Below are positions 44,760-56,900 of a stretch of 64,000 bases of DNA, one piece after another. Under the pieces are notes generated by a model. The model was not told the origin of the DNA and made no database searches. It worked only from the letters and a program-made list of their open reading frames with translations. Source of the DNA: Marisa cornuarietis (lineage: Eukaryota; Mollusca; Gastropoda; Architaenioglossa; Ampullariidae); assembly GCA_004794655.1 (NCBI GenBank), contig SMMW01000015.1, positions 186,001-250,000 of the forward strand. The letters are read 5' to 3'. Position 1 is the stretch's first letter, and each line of letters opens with the position of its first letter. The position numbers and the translations under genes are program-made.

Positions 44760-45887
44760 GCTGCTAAGCCTCTCGGTGCTACCATTTTTGGGTCTCTCCA
44801 GCTTCAACCCATGAAGATGACAAGATGGAAAAGTCCCTGGTCAGCTAAGCAGAATCATAATTCCAGTAACAAAGGACTTTTTTTTAGTGATATTCAATAA
44901 TTGGGCAGCAAAATTGGATCAAACACACTGGAACAGAAACAGAAAAAGTTGGTGTAGGAGAAACTAGCAACAGAGGCTAAGACTCCCAGAATGTTAACTG
45001 TTACAGCACACTTAGCACTGGATGCATAAGTTTGCTCTTTTATACAACAAAATAAAAAAAGGTTCATCCAATGAATCTGAATATATCAGATGATGTTAAT
45101 TAACGTTAAGGCCAGACACAGCCTGATTTGATGAAGATCTTTAATTTCTAGCCATTTTGATATTATTGTGTAATATGAATGTTCAGCATGTCCTTTACCC
45201 ACTCATCAAGTGGTTTTTCATAAAATCATGTAGAAAAGTGTATATTTTGTCACTAAGCACAGTGCCTGATTTCATATTCTTGTTATGCGCAGAATTAGCA
45301 AAACTAGAGAATTTTTGGGACATAGCAACACAGCCAGTCTTTTGAAAAATTGGGTCATATTTCATACCAGCAGAAAGAGCATTCATTCACCTTTCAACAT
45401 GTTTGGGGCCAGTGGAAATTTCCCACATCCAGATTCCTGTTTCTAGACAAGACAAAAAGCCAGAACATTTTTTTTCGGACAGTGCATAAACACACTGAAT
45501 AAAACCAATCAGAATTTAGTACTATCTTCCTTGGCTGCATTACAGGTCACATGAACATGGTTCAGAAGTTTTCCGGTGTCCCACAATTCAACTGTAAATG
45601 GCTTCTGGATGTAAATAATTGTCAGCCGAACTCAAAGATAGTGAGAGGATCTTTCCTTTCACTCTGAACACTTTCTTGTTGTGCACCATGGGTGACACAT
45701 AGTAGTTGACTGCAGGCAAACGATTGCTCTGTTATAGGTCCAGCATTTGATGCCAGAAATGTATCTGGAGTTACCACATATACTTTGCTGCATTTGTAAA
45801 TTATGTTTCATCCACACCATGTCATTACAGTCATGATTAATTGACATTAAGTAATTAATTCTCAAGAGCCTTTGATGTTTGTCCCAG
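44760..45887. other. PIK3C3 intron before exon f, nothing recognised
   Basis: No homology was recognised. The frames are short and lack motifs. Confidence 0.5.
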
Positions 45888-46004
45888 GGTGGATCAAATT
45901 ATCGACAGACGCGATCTGTCTTAGCAAGACAGCAAACCTTTTTGGAAGGACTAGTGATTATGGTCAAGATGGTCATGAGAGAATCTGGCAACCGAAGCAA
46001 GAAG
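45888..46004 (+). CDS. PIK3C3: PIK3C3 exon f: helical domain end
   Basis: The exon has 39 complete codons. The acceptor is TTTGTCCCAG and the donor is GTAAGC. It encodes RSVLARQQTFLEGLVIMVK and then VMRESGNRSKK, matching the family's MRSLLAAQQTFVDRLV...VQRESGNRKKK. This is the last long helical pair before the kinase domain. Confidence 0.95.
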
Positions 46005-46783
46005 GTAAGCTTGCTGCATACTACGCAAATTTGATTGTGAGCTTAATTTGTGTTGTACTCGTAATATTTTTTTAGGTTGGTATCTGCTTCTTGTTCAAAG
46101 AAAAGTATGCTTAGATACAGACACACCATACATTTTACTAATAAGTCCACCCTTTGGATATTAACTCTGAACACTCTGCAATATCTTGTTTACTGCTTTG
46201 TGCTGAACATTGTTTGTCATGTCGACGAACAAGCATCAAAGATTAAAGTGAACTGTCTGAAGTCTTGCTTTTCCCATGAATAACGGTACATAAAATGTCC
46301 AGGAGTTTGAAGTCCACAATTTTTATGAGGTATTTAGTGACAATAATAATCAGTCTTAATTATGCATATGTAACTGAGAATCTCTTGCTATGCATTGCTA
46401 CATACAAAAAACAATGTACCCAATAGTCACATGTCATTGTTAGCTAGTGAACAACTATATTCAAGTTTGATTATGTTTTAGGTTAGACAAAACTAGATAT
46501 CTCTGGTAGTAGGTTATATTTTTACTGCGCAGAGAGTGTGATCTATCTTATTCATGATTCTGCGCATTATAAGTTCTCATTATTATATTATTATTATTAT
46601 TATTTTTAAGAAATGAAAAATGTCAGCATAATACCTTGTGTATCTCTTCAAACTAGTTAATCAGAAATGTCTATTGGCATAATTTTCTCTGTGATGGGAC
46701 CTCTCATTTTCATTTATGATGAACTTTGTTTGCATAGTTACCTTCTGGGAAAATGTATGTTATATCTCTGATGCTGTCGTCAG
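46005..46783. other. PIK3C3 intron f-g with a possible LINE tail
   Basis: A segment at about 46535-46607 ends in (ATT)n after GCGCATTATAAGTTCTCATT, which resembles an L2-like 3' end. The rest is unassigned. Confidence 0.4.
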
Positions 46784-46921
46784 ATTGAAAAGCTCCAAGC
46801 TTTGCTTCAGGATCATGAAGCATGCAAAGTCAATTTCTCTTCATTTGAAGAATTGCCACTGCCTTTGGATCCTTCTGTCAAGGTTACAGGCATCATCCCC
46901 AGTGAAGCAACTCTTTTTAAT
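46784..46921 (+). CDS. PIK3C3: PIK3C3 exon g: helical-kinase junction
   Basis: The exon has 46 complete codons. The acceptor is TGCTGTCGTCAG and the donor is GTAAGT. It encodes [12 protein letters not shown], then [20 protein letters not shown], the conserved [21 protein letters not shown] stretch that opens the PI3/PI4-kinase fold. The exon is separated from exon f by only 779 bp, one of the few introns here without a recognisable transposon. Confidence 0.95.
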
Positions 46922-47333
46922 GTAAGTTGTGGTGAGAAAGGGGAAGAGTGTGTATGTAAATGAATCAGCCTATCAGGTTAATGTAGATCCTGGCTTCCCA
47001 AAGCAATATTTGTCACAGTGAACCACAAAACTCACAGGAACATCATGCCAAATCACGTGCTCTCGCCCTGGCAACAATTTGTGAGACTTGGAATTCAATA
47101 AATCTAGTAGCTTTTTTCATAGCAACATAAATTTATGTTATATGAATCATAATAATAATGTAGATTTTGAGGGACAAGTAAGAAATATCCTCTACAGAAG
47201 AGAGAGGACATGTACATGATGGGACACACGTGTATGCTTCTTGTTGGCTTCCCATCTGCTTGTATGATGGTGACACAGGACAGACAGTGTCAGACAGGCT
47301 GGGACTGTACACATTACATAGGTGCTAACACAC
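46922..47333. other. PIK3C3 intron sequence, nothing recognised
   Basis: Unassigned sequence between exon g and the Gypsy LTR. Confidence 0.45.
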
Positions 47334-47516
47334 TGTGATGAAACTAGGGTGTATTGTGCTGCGAGCTCTCAGCCAACCAACACAAGACACTGTGGATTTG
47401 ATGGCAAAAATATATTGACTTTAACAAAAGCAATATGGCTAACCCGCCATCTCGAACATCACGAAATCGTACATAAAACCCCGAATGTCCCTACCAGGAT
47501 AACTCTTATCATCACA
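47334..47516 (-). mobile_element. Gypsy 3' LTR, 183 bp
   Basis: The ends TGTGATGA...TCATCACA form a perfect 8-bp inverted repeat. On the - strand it directly follows a purine-rich tract (AAGGGAGGGGAGA, 47529-47517), the polypurine tract expected before a 3' LTR. It lies downstream of integrase coding sequence in the same orientation. The 5' LTR is not in the window because the element is cut at A3. Confidence 0.75.
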
Positions 47517-48113
47517 TCTCCCCTCCCTTGAGATTCTTCAATTGATGGGAGAATCTTTACTCTCAAATCAATGTTCAAAACATAATTATCAGTCTTTATA
47601 TCGCACAGTGTCTCTCGGCCGGACTTGGATACGGCTCATTGAGTGGTTCACATGTCACTGGGACTTGGGAAGTATAAAGGGAAAAGTCATTTTGGACAGG
47701 ACTGGGTTTGGAATTTGACTGCTCCGGCTCGAAGTTTCTTTACCTTCTGAGATGACGTCTGTTGCATCAAAAACTGGCTCTTGGTGTTTGTACAATATAT
47801 AACCTTAGAGCACACTGCTGCAGAATGACTGCTGGACTTCCCCAGTGCTTCTCACCATCTAGCTTCTGCAATACAGTGTCACCTGGACGAAGTTCATCAA
47901 GCGGTCGCGCTCCGTGATGCTTGTCAAAACAGTTCTTGTAAGACTGCTTTGCTTTTGCATCGCTTGCTGTTACAGCTGCTTTATCAAATGTCCTTGACTC
48001 AAGGTTCTCAGGCAATGTAGGTAATATAGTTCTCAGTTTTCTTCCACAGGCTAATTCTGCTGGATAATATCCTGTAGCAGAAATAGTTGTGTCTCTGTTT
48101 ATCAATAGAGCTA

Positions 48114-49704
48114 TGTGACAGTATCCCTGGTCTCTCAACCAGAACATGAATACTGGCCCCAGGGAACGGGCACATGGGCACTAGTTACTCAACACTAGCC
48201 GCCCACGTCAGCATAAACTGCAGTGGAAAACACACACGATAATCACACGTTGATCATTCAGTTTCACTACTTGGCTCACGAGCCCCCACCCCCGCTCTTC
48301 CCCGAACACAATACTCAACGACGTGTGATTTTTAACGTATAACAATAAAGAAAAGATTTATTCACTACAAAAGCATTCCAAACAATGAATACAATCAAAT
48401 GGACTCGTCTAGGGGGGTCCCAATATTATCCGTGCTAAAGTGTACTTCAGATGTTACAGTGCTGTTACCTCTCTCTATAACTACCATTCACACTCGCAAG
48501 CGCACCAACTTAGCTCTGTTACAGCTGGTTTGTTGTGAGTCCAATACTTCTGCTGATTGTCACAACACGCTGACGATTTCCCTCGAAGTATTGTCTGATG
48601 GTCCGTCGTCTTCCTCCCTCGAACTGCCAACCACATCAGAGAACGACGACTGCTCTCCTGGCGACACAGATTCGAGCTTTGTCCCACTTCTGGGCACACA
48701 ATTGTACTCTTCCTTGACCTTGTCCAGCAATGGTATTGGTATTCTTCTGGGCACACATCTGTCGTCTTCCTCCTTCGAACTGCAAACCACGTCAGAGAGC
48801 GACGACTGCTCTCCCGGCGACACAGATTTGAGCTTTGCCCCACTCCTGGGCACACACGTGGTTTCTTTGACGACTGTAATGCCTCGTACAGCCGCCAAAC
48901 GAACACCACCAACAGACGGTCTCAGTCCTTGAGAACCGACGACTTCTAGCAGCCTTAACGTTGAACGTCTACCTCTCACACCGGTAGTGCGAGCCCACAG
49001 TCACGTACCCCTTTCCTTTCCACAGTGACAGCAGGCAGTCCTGACAGTGCGTCGTCACTGACTTGCCTCCTTCTCTCAAGGTTCTCTAACCCAACTTCTT
49101 TCCTCCCAAGTCTTGCCCTCGTGGCTAAGACTCGGTCTCGAGGCAGAAGTGTAGCTGGCGTTAGGAAGCTGAAGTCGCTTCGGCTACTGACCCGTTGCTC
49201 CATCCACTCTGACGTCTTGCCGAAAGTAAGCGAAGTGTGTTCTTGTTTCTCTACTTATATCTCTACATTCTCACAGATACATACAATCGAGGGATGCCAT
49301 TGGTCACTCACTCATCATCCAATCAGCAACAAGTATAGCCAACAACGACACAGGGGATCTGTCTACTGACCATTGGCCACGCCTATGGGTGGTTGCGGTC
49401 AGGTGGCTAAGCCTCCCTCCCCCTGTCTAATGTGGTCTGGCGGCAACAGGTGCACGCCCTCGAGGTGTCTCACTCTCCCTAGACTTTGTTGACGTTTAGC
49501 CCAGCCATCAGTCGCGCATGGCCGCCAAAATCACTTAGAGCCGTCTGCTCCACGCACCACTTACGCGATCTTCTCAAAACAAATACCCTTCTGTTAGATA
49601 TATGCCCCCCTCTTCCTTGCCAAAGGGCCTCAGGCTTGTCAACAAGCCGCCCTAGACACTAAGTGGGCCGATTGTTACCTACCCACTAGAGTTATCTCAT
49701 GACA
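48114..49704 (-). mobile_element. Putative solo LTR, 1,591 bp (LTR-4), inserted in Gypsy integrase
   Basis: The insertion starts TGTGACAG and ends CATGACA (TG...CA), flanked by the 5-bp duplication AGCTA (48109-48113 and 49705-49709). It splits the integrase frame cleanly: the protein reads through if it and one AGCTA are removed. On the - strand a TATA box (GATATAAGTAG, near 49258) precedes AATAAA (about 48364-48359), which suggests a leftward LTR, although a transcribed region of about 0.9 kb would be unusually long. It contains two 96-bp direct repeats with a Gypsy-derived 40-mer between them. No retroelement internal region is attached. Confidence 0.65.
48605..48856 (-). repeat. Two 96-bp repeats flanking a 40-bp Gypsy segment
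   Basis: The repeats at 48605-48700 and 48761-48856 differ at about ten positions. Between them 48709-48748 is identical for 40 bp to 51731-51770 of the surrounding Gypsy pol, on the same strand. On the - strand all three stay in one open frame (48979-48560), where CVPRSG(A/T)KL and SPGEQSS appear twice around the Gypsy peptide RRIPIPLLDKVKEE. Confidence 0.88.
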
Positions 49705-52582
49705 AGCTAATTCAGGTTCATCTTGCTGCAGAATCTTTTTGACAATTTGAACTGCTCTTTCAGCCTCTCCATTGGCTTTTGGAAAGTGTGGACTTGTTGT
49801 AACATGTTGAAATCCCCACTTTACTGCAAATTACTGGAACTCCCTAGATGTGAACTGCCTTCCATTGTCTGTAACAAGAATCTCTGGGACTCCTTGGCGT
49901 GCAAGCATGCTCTTCAGAAGTCTGATAACTTCTGCTGATGTACTAATCTTGATGTGTGCAAGATAAATAAAGTGTAAATAATAATCTACAAACACAAGGT
50001 ATGATTGTCCTTTGAATTCCAGCTAATCTGCTGCACACTTCTGGAATACACGCTGTGGTAATTCAGTCGGTATCAAAGGTTCCTTGTTCTGTGTAGGTTT
50101 CTTCTTCTGGCAATGTCTGCATTCTTTGACAATTCTTTTAATCTTGCCATTGATACCTGGCCACCAAACTGCTGCTTTTGCTCTATCTTTGCACTTAGTG
50201 ATTCCTTGATGACCTTTGTATCCTCTTCAGGATATCATCATGAAGTGGTGCTGGCACAACAATGCATGTTCCTCTGGTAAGGAGACCATGGTGCACACTA
50301 AGTTCCATGCGCACTGCATAATAGTCACGAAGATTATCTTCTGCATCTGTAATGTATTTTGGCCAGCCTTCATTAGTGTAGCGAATTGCTGCTTGAATCA
50401 GTCTGTCTTTTCTTGTCTCTTCGTCAATCTTTTTCAGACGCTTATCTGAAGCTGCACATGACCATGAAATGTCTACACTGCTCAAATATTCCTCATCATC
50501 TTCTGAAAGTGTTATAACATCAGATTCAGCAGTGGTTAACTGAGGACTTTGGGATAGAGCATCTGCAATGACAAGCTTCTTTCCTGGCACATACTCTGCG
50601 GTGATGCTGAATCTCATGAGGCGCATCAACATGCGTTGGCATCTGATAGGAGTATCTTGCAAGTCACGATTGTTGATTAGTGGCACAATAGGTTTGTGAT
50701 CAGTCTGTAGTAGAACATTGTCAAGACCTATCAAGTATCTGCTGAACTTTTCACAAGCCCAGACTGCCGCCATTGTTTCTTTCTCTATCTGTGCATATCT
50801 GCATTCACTAGCAGTCAATGTTCTTGAACAATATGCCACAGCTTTGAGACCTTCAGAATGCTGCTGTAGCAACACGCCACCAATGCCATAACTACTAGCA
50901 TCTGAGCTGACAATTGTAAGCTTTGCGGATCGTACAGTGCAAGTGTTGGTGCCGAAGTAAGCAGTTTCTTCATATCTGCCATGGCTTTGACTTGCATTGA
51001 GCCCCCAACTCCACTCTCGATCCTTCCCCAGCAGTTGCGTCTACGACAGACTTGGCAAATACCGCCCTAAGAAGTTGCACATGCCCAGCATCCTCCTCAA
51101 CTCGAGTACATTAGTTGGATCTGGCATGGCGATTATAGCTTTAACCTTTCCTGGGTCTGGTGAAATTCCATTCTTGCTGATTCTATGACCCAAAAATTCA
51201 ATCATGCTTCCTGAGCTCATATTTCTCATAGTTGAGTTTCAGGTTAGCACTGGGAAGTGTTTTCATGATCCTCTCAAAATGTTTCTCGTGAGCTTGTTCA
51301 TTCTCACTATAGACAAGGATATCATCAAAATAGCAGATTATGTTGGGTTCATCCTTTAGGATAGTCTCCATGGTTCTCTGAAATATCTCTGGAGCTGATG
51401 AAATGCCAAATGGTAATCTCTTGAAGAAATATCTCCCACATGGAGTGATGAATGTAGTAAGTTTTGCAGAATCTGGATCAAGGGGAATCTGATAGAAACC
51501 TGAGGTTGCATCCAGCTTGCTGTAAACTGCTGATCCAGAGAGCTTATGTAAAATATCTTCCAGTGTTGGCAAGGTGTACCGCTCTCGCTTCACTGCGGTA
51601 TTGAGTTTCTTGTAATCAACGCAAATGTGTATGCTACCTGATTTCTTCATTACTGGCACAATGGGAGAGCACCAATCTGTGAGCTCTGTTACTTCCTCTA
51701 TAATCCCTGTTTCCTACATTCTTTTTAATTCTTCCTTGACCTTGTCCAGCAATGGTATTGGTATTCTTCTTGCTGCATGAACACTGTGTGGCTCAATGTT
51801 TTCTTTCAAGATGATTTTGACTGGTGGACACTGCACAGGTGTCTTGTCAAGTTTGCCAAATAAAGCATTGACAGCCTCTATCTTCTTGACTAAACCTATT
51901 CTGGATGCTGCTTCTCTGCTAAGCACATTTTCAGTGATTGCTTGCACAACAAACAGCCCCGTGGGCCCGGCTTCTCGTGCCGGGGGTGAACACCCAGCCT
52001 CTCTCTGGCTGGGTGACCAAGCTGGCCCACCCCTTTCCCTTAGGCTTTTCTCCTTTCTCCCTCACTGGCCCTTTCACCTTCATTCCTTTCTAAACAAACA
52101 TCTCTCTATCACACTCCAGTTTTGCCTTCTCTATCTTCTGCCTACACTGGCCTTTCCCTATCATCTTCTCCAATCATGCCTTTCTTTCAATGCAGCTCTT
52201 TTCTCTGTGGCCTCCTTTAGGCCCCCTGTGTTTGCCGTGCAGGGCAACCCGTGACGGGGGAGGATGGGATCCTGGAGGTTGAGGTCCCTGGTGGGCTGCG
52301 GCCTACTATACCAACACACCTCTTTGGCCCGGACTTCTCCTAGACGGGAGGTTGGTGTGGCCCACACCAATCAATCGGCTGGTCGTGCATTGCCCTAGCT
52401 TCGCTAGAAGGCTGCGGCCGGGGTCAATCTGGTCTACACACTCTGTAGGCCAGAGTATATTCCTTATGTATCCCTGGTGCGACCCTGCTGGAAATGCCCT
52501 AAGTGGTACCGCTCGGTCGCATCCCCTTGTTGGACTCCATGGTGGGTGGGGAGCATAAGGAATGAAACAAATGAAATTCATT

Positions 52583-53988
52583 ATGGCAAAAAAAAAATCA
52601 AATCTGGGGAAACGCATACGTGAGAATGAGTCTTCGGACAGTGAGGAAGAGGTTCGAGTGAATGTAAGAGTGAATGTTGAGGGGGCCTGGCCCCGCTTTC
52701 TTCTGGTTGAGGGTACAGAGCCGGCCCAGCCGCTCTCATCCCTTTCACCATTTGCAATTTCAAAGGGCTTCAAAAATATATCAACAGATTTCTCATCCAT
52801 CAAACGTTTGCGCTCTGGACAGTATCTTGTACAGTGCGCAGACCAGAAGGCAAGTGAGGCCCTGCGCCGATGGGACGGAAAACGGTTCATTGACCGTCCT
52901 ATTAAAGTAACTGCACATCGATCCCTCAACTCTTCCAAAGGGGTCATTCGTTGTCCTGACCTGGCTGGGATGTCGGAACCTGACATCAGGTCCGAACTGG
53001 CATACCAAGGGGTCACAGCAGTACAGAGGGTCACCCTAAAGAAGGATGGAAAATCTGTACCAACCAACACTCTTTTTCTCACTTTCTGCCTTCCTAAAAT
53101 ACCCGACACCATTGATGTTGGGTATTTGAAGGTAAAAGTCTCTCTTTTCATACCTTCTCCGTTGCGCTGCTTCAACTGCCAGCGTTATGGTCATGGGGCA
53201 AGCTTTTGCAAGTCCCAAGCCCGCTGCTTTCGTTGCGGTGGGACTGGCCATGCTGCAGCTGATTGCACTTCAAGCGCCAAATGCTGCAACTGTGATGGTG
53301 CCCACACGGCTTCTTCCAAAGACTGCCCAAAGTGGAAGGAAGAGGCAGCCATTCAGCGCGTGCGCGCGGAATCTGGCGTTTCATACGCCGATGCTCGCCG
53401 TCGCGTTGTGGGTGGCCCATCTCCCACTGTAGGCTCCATTTCCTACTCTGCAGTCGTGGGAAAAGACCATCGAACTCTATTGCTATCCAGACGGACATGA
53501 CATGGGTCTCTTCTGAGGGCCCTGTCCCAGTCAGACATGTTATGCCTCCTCCTCCTCCTCCTGCATGCAGTGGTGGCACCCAGTCATCACAAACAACACA
53601 AACACCTCAGACCACTCAGACCACACAAGCACAAACACCACAGGCCAAACAACCTTCACCAGTCAGACAAACTACACGCCCACAAGCACGTAACACAAAA
53701 TCACCAAAAGGAAAAAACACTACACAACAGACAGACAAGAAAAACGCACAATCAAAACCTAAATCACCTGAAAACCCCACTACACACCACAGCACATCTG
53801 GGGCCACTACAGCAGCAACAGTAGTCCCTGTTTCAAATCGTTTTGCCACTCTTGGCGAGCAGGGGATGGATATAGATGAGCGGCGTTTTGCGTCGCCTTC
53901 TCCATCCCGCCGTCCCCTGCCTTCTTCACCTTTCCCTTCTTCTACCTCTGCTACTGTGAGGCGTTCAGCCTCTTTCCCTCACAGATAG
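52583..53988 (+). CDS. LINE-A3 ORF1: gag-like protein with CCHC knuckles, one frameshift
   Basis: It starts at ATG 52583 (MAKKKSNLGKRIRENESSDS), the first ATG that opens a basic then acidic N-terminus shared with A1 and A2. Residues about 60-190 form an RRM-like region (GFKNISTDFSSIKRLRSGQY, LNSSKGVIRCPDLAGMSEPD, LFLTFCLPKIPDTIDVGYLK). Three zinc knuckles follow (CFNCQRYGHGASFC, CFRCGGTGHAAADC, CCNCDGAHTASSKDC), as in I-group LINE nucleocapsids. A single base missing in the A-run near 53461 shifts the frame. The Gln/Thr/Pro-rich tail then continues to TAG 53986-53988. Without that indel the protein would be about 468 aa. It probably binds element RNA. Confidence 0.88.
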
Positions 53989-53989
53989 C

Positions 53990-56900
53990 ATGTCTACAAT
54001 CCTTCAATGGAACTGTCGAGGGATCCGAGCAAACTTTGAAGAACTTCGATGCCTAGCATCTAGCTTCTCTCTTGATGTTATAGCTCTTCAGGAGACTCTT
54101 CTCCTACCTTCTACCACCTTTTCTTTTAAAGGCTTTCAGGTTTTGCGTCAGGACTCACAGACTGACGTCCCTTCAGGTGGGACTGCTCTTCTTCTCCGTT
54201 CCCACCTCTTGTTTAGCCCGATACCACTTTCCACTCCTCTTCAAGCAGTTGCTGCCCGGGTTACCTTGGGCAAAACTATCACTATCTGCAGTATCTATCT
54301 TCCTCCTTCTGCTCGGGTCTCCCGACAAGACCTTGAGGGTCTTCTAACCCAACTTCCTTCTCCCGTCCTTCTTTTAGGGGACTTTAATGGGCACCACCCC
54401 CTTTGGGGTGGAACTTCGAGTGACCCTAGGGGAGAGTTGTTGGGATCACTTTTTATGGAAAGTGATCTCTGCCTTTTGAACGATGGCTCCAACACCTTTT
54501 GCCGTCCATACTGTAGCACAGTGTCAGCAGTAGATCTATCAGTGGTCAGCCCAGCACTGTTACTAGATTTTAACTGGGCTGTACACGACGACCTGTGCGG
54601 CAGCGATCACTTTCCTATAATTTTAAAATTTTTAAGTACTCTGGAACGGGACAAAAATTTTTCTAATGGCGGGTGGAACCTGACTAAGGCAGACTGGCCT
54701 GCTTTCCAAGCCCTCTGCTCCACCCGCCTTTCTTCTACTTTAGATATCAACTTAGAAAAGTTCAGTAATGATAAAGAGCATCCTGTTAGAATTTTTACAA
54801 ATATATTAACCGAGGTTGCTTCGAAAACAATACCGAAAAAGGGACACGGAATCAACATCTACGTGTCCCTTGGTTTACAGAGGAGTGTCGGATGGCTCAA
54901 CACGACCGAAAGAAGGCTCAGCGCCTTGCCTTTCGCCATCCCACTCCAGAAAATGTGCTAAATTTTAAACGCAGCCGAGCACGAGCTCGATACATTTTTA
55001 AACAGAGTAGAAAGCTTGCGTGGCAGAGGTTTGTGTCCTCGTTATCATCCCGCACCACCTCCCAGGCAGTGTGGGCGGCCATAAGAAAGATTAAGGGAAA
55101 GTTTCAGGCGGGCTCAGTAGGCCACCTGCAGGTTGGAGACTCCATCCTCACAGAGGCACAGGATGTTGCAAACTCATTGGCATCCACCATTGCACAAAAC
55201 TCTTCTTCTTCCCACTACTCTCCAGAATTTCAGCACCTGAAGTCTGTTCAGGAATCTTCTAGCTGTGACTTCTCTTCTAACAACTCTGAACAGTACAACC
55301 TACCCTTCTCTCTTGAAGAATTGCAGCAGGCCCTCCAGAAGTGCAATGACTCTGCACCTGGCCCAGACAACATTTCATATCAGCTGCTGACTCATCTTCC
55401 ACAGGTCTCTCTCCGCCTCCTCCTAGATATCTTTAACTTTATCTGGGTGTCTGGCTGTTTCCCTCCCTCGTGGAGTGAGGCAGTCGTGGTGCCCATCCCA
55501 AAACCTGGTAAGGATCCCTCTGATCCCAACTCTTACCGTCCTATCGCCCTTACTAGTTGTCTGTGCAAAACTTTAGAACGCATGGTGAATGCCCGGCTCA
55601 CGTGGCATCTTGAGTCTCATGGCCTCCTCTCCAACCTGCAGTGTGGCTTCAGAAAACACCACAGTACCACGGACCATCTGGTCCGTTTTGAAACTTTCCT
55701 TAGAGATGCATTTGTTAGCAAAGAACATGTGTTAGGGGTCTTTTTTGATTTGGAAAAGGCGTATGACACAACCTGGAAGCAAGGTATTCTGTTGGACCTT
55801 CATGCCCTTGGCTTCCGGGGTCGTATGCCTATCTTCATTGAAAACTTTCTATCTCACCGACTTTTTCAAGTTCGTGTAGGGTCTATTCTGTCTGCTCCTC
55901 AGGAACAGGAAATGGGCGTCCCACAGGGCAGCATCCTTTCACCAACTCTCTTCAACATTAAAATAGATGCTATCCTAAAATCTGTCTCTCCAGGTTTGGA
56001 GGCCTCGTTGTATGTAGATGACTTTGCTCTCTGCATCCGAGGCCGTTTGCTGCCATGCCTCGAACGCCGGCTTCAGCTGTGCGTAAACGGTGTGCAGAAG
56101 TGGGTGACAGAAAATGGCTTCAAATTTTCTCCCACAAAGTCAGTATGCATCCACTTTTGTAAACTACGAGGCATGTTTCCAGACCCTTGTATTTCTGTCA
56201 ACGGCACGGTACTCAAAGTAGTTCAGGAAGTAAAATTTCTTGGGGTCATCTTTGACCGTAAACTATCCTTTCTTCCTCATATCAGATCTCTACGCCTTTC
56301 ATGTCAGAAAGCCTTGGATGTTCTTCGAGTAGTTGGCCATGTCAGCTGGGGGGCGGACCGCACGGTCCTGCTTCGCCTGTATCGTGCCCTGGTCCGCTCC
56401 AAGCTAGACTATGGATCCATCATCTATGGCTCTGCTCGAGAGTCCTATCTCAAAATTCTTGATCCTATTCACCATCAAGGGCTCCGCATCTGTTTGGGTG
56501 CCTTTCGCACCACTCCTGTACATAGTTTGTACGCAGAAGCTGGTGAGCCTCCACTGTCCCTTCGCCGTCTGAAACTCATGCTCTCCTATGTCTGTCGCTT
56601 GAAGTCTCATCCTGAAAACCCTGCTTACCGTGCCGTCTTTGGACCACAGCGTGCTGCCCTGTATGCTATTCGTACCAAGGAACAAAAACCATTATCACTC
56701 CGTGTGGCACCTCATCTGCAAGCTGCCGGAGTAGATATCCAGCAGGTAGAGCCTCTCCCTCTACTGCCAACTCCTCCTTGGACTCTTCCTGTTCCAGAGA
56801 TCCGTCTTGATCTTACAGCCTTTAAAAAGGGGGACACTAGTGACCTCATCTTTCTTCAACGCTTTCAGGAACTTCTTTCTGACTATCCTGGATTCTGCTG

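Larger units (their letters stand above)
47517..51953 (-). pseudogene. Gypsy-type pol (RT, RNase H, integrase), split by LTR-4
   Basis: On the - strand the order is: a protease-RT linker (51953-51715); RT with SGSIHICVDYKKLNTAVKRE, YSKLDATSGFYQIPLD, FKRLPFGISSAPEIFQRTME and CYFDDILVYSE; and RNase H with YAQIEKETMAAVWACEKFSR and LQTDHKPIVPLINNRDL. Integrase follows, with an HHCC-like zinc region (VWWPGINGKIKRIVKECRHC), EILVTDNGRQFTS and SPHFPKANGEAERAVQIVKK. The integrase C-terminal half resumes at 48108-47767 (TGYYPAELACGRKLR). Breaks include a TAG at about 51713 (probably from CAG), frameshifts near 51220 and 50880, stops near 50030 and 49835, and the LTR-4 insertion at 48114-49704. Gag and the 5' LTR are missing beyond A3. 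The pattern resembles the Mag/K02A2.6-like branch. Confidence 0.88.

Noticed and set aside
48399..48932. A 177-codon Ser/Thr-rich protein on the + strand within LTR-4
   Set aside because: It is the complement of the repeat region with no recognisable family. The 96-bp repeats explain its internal repetition.
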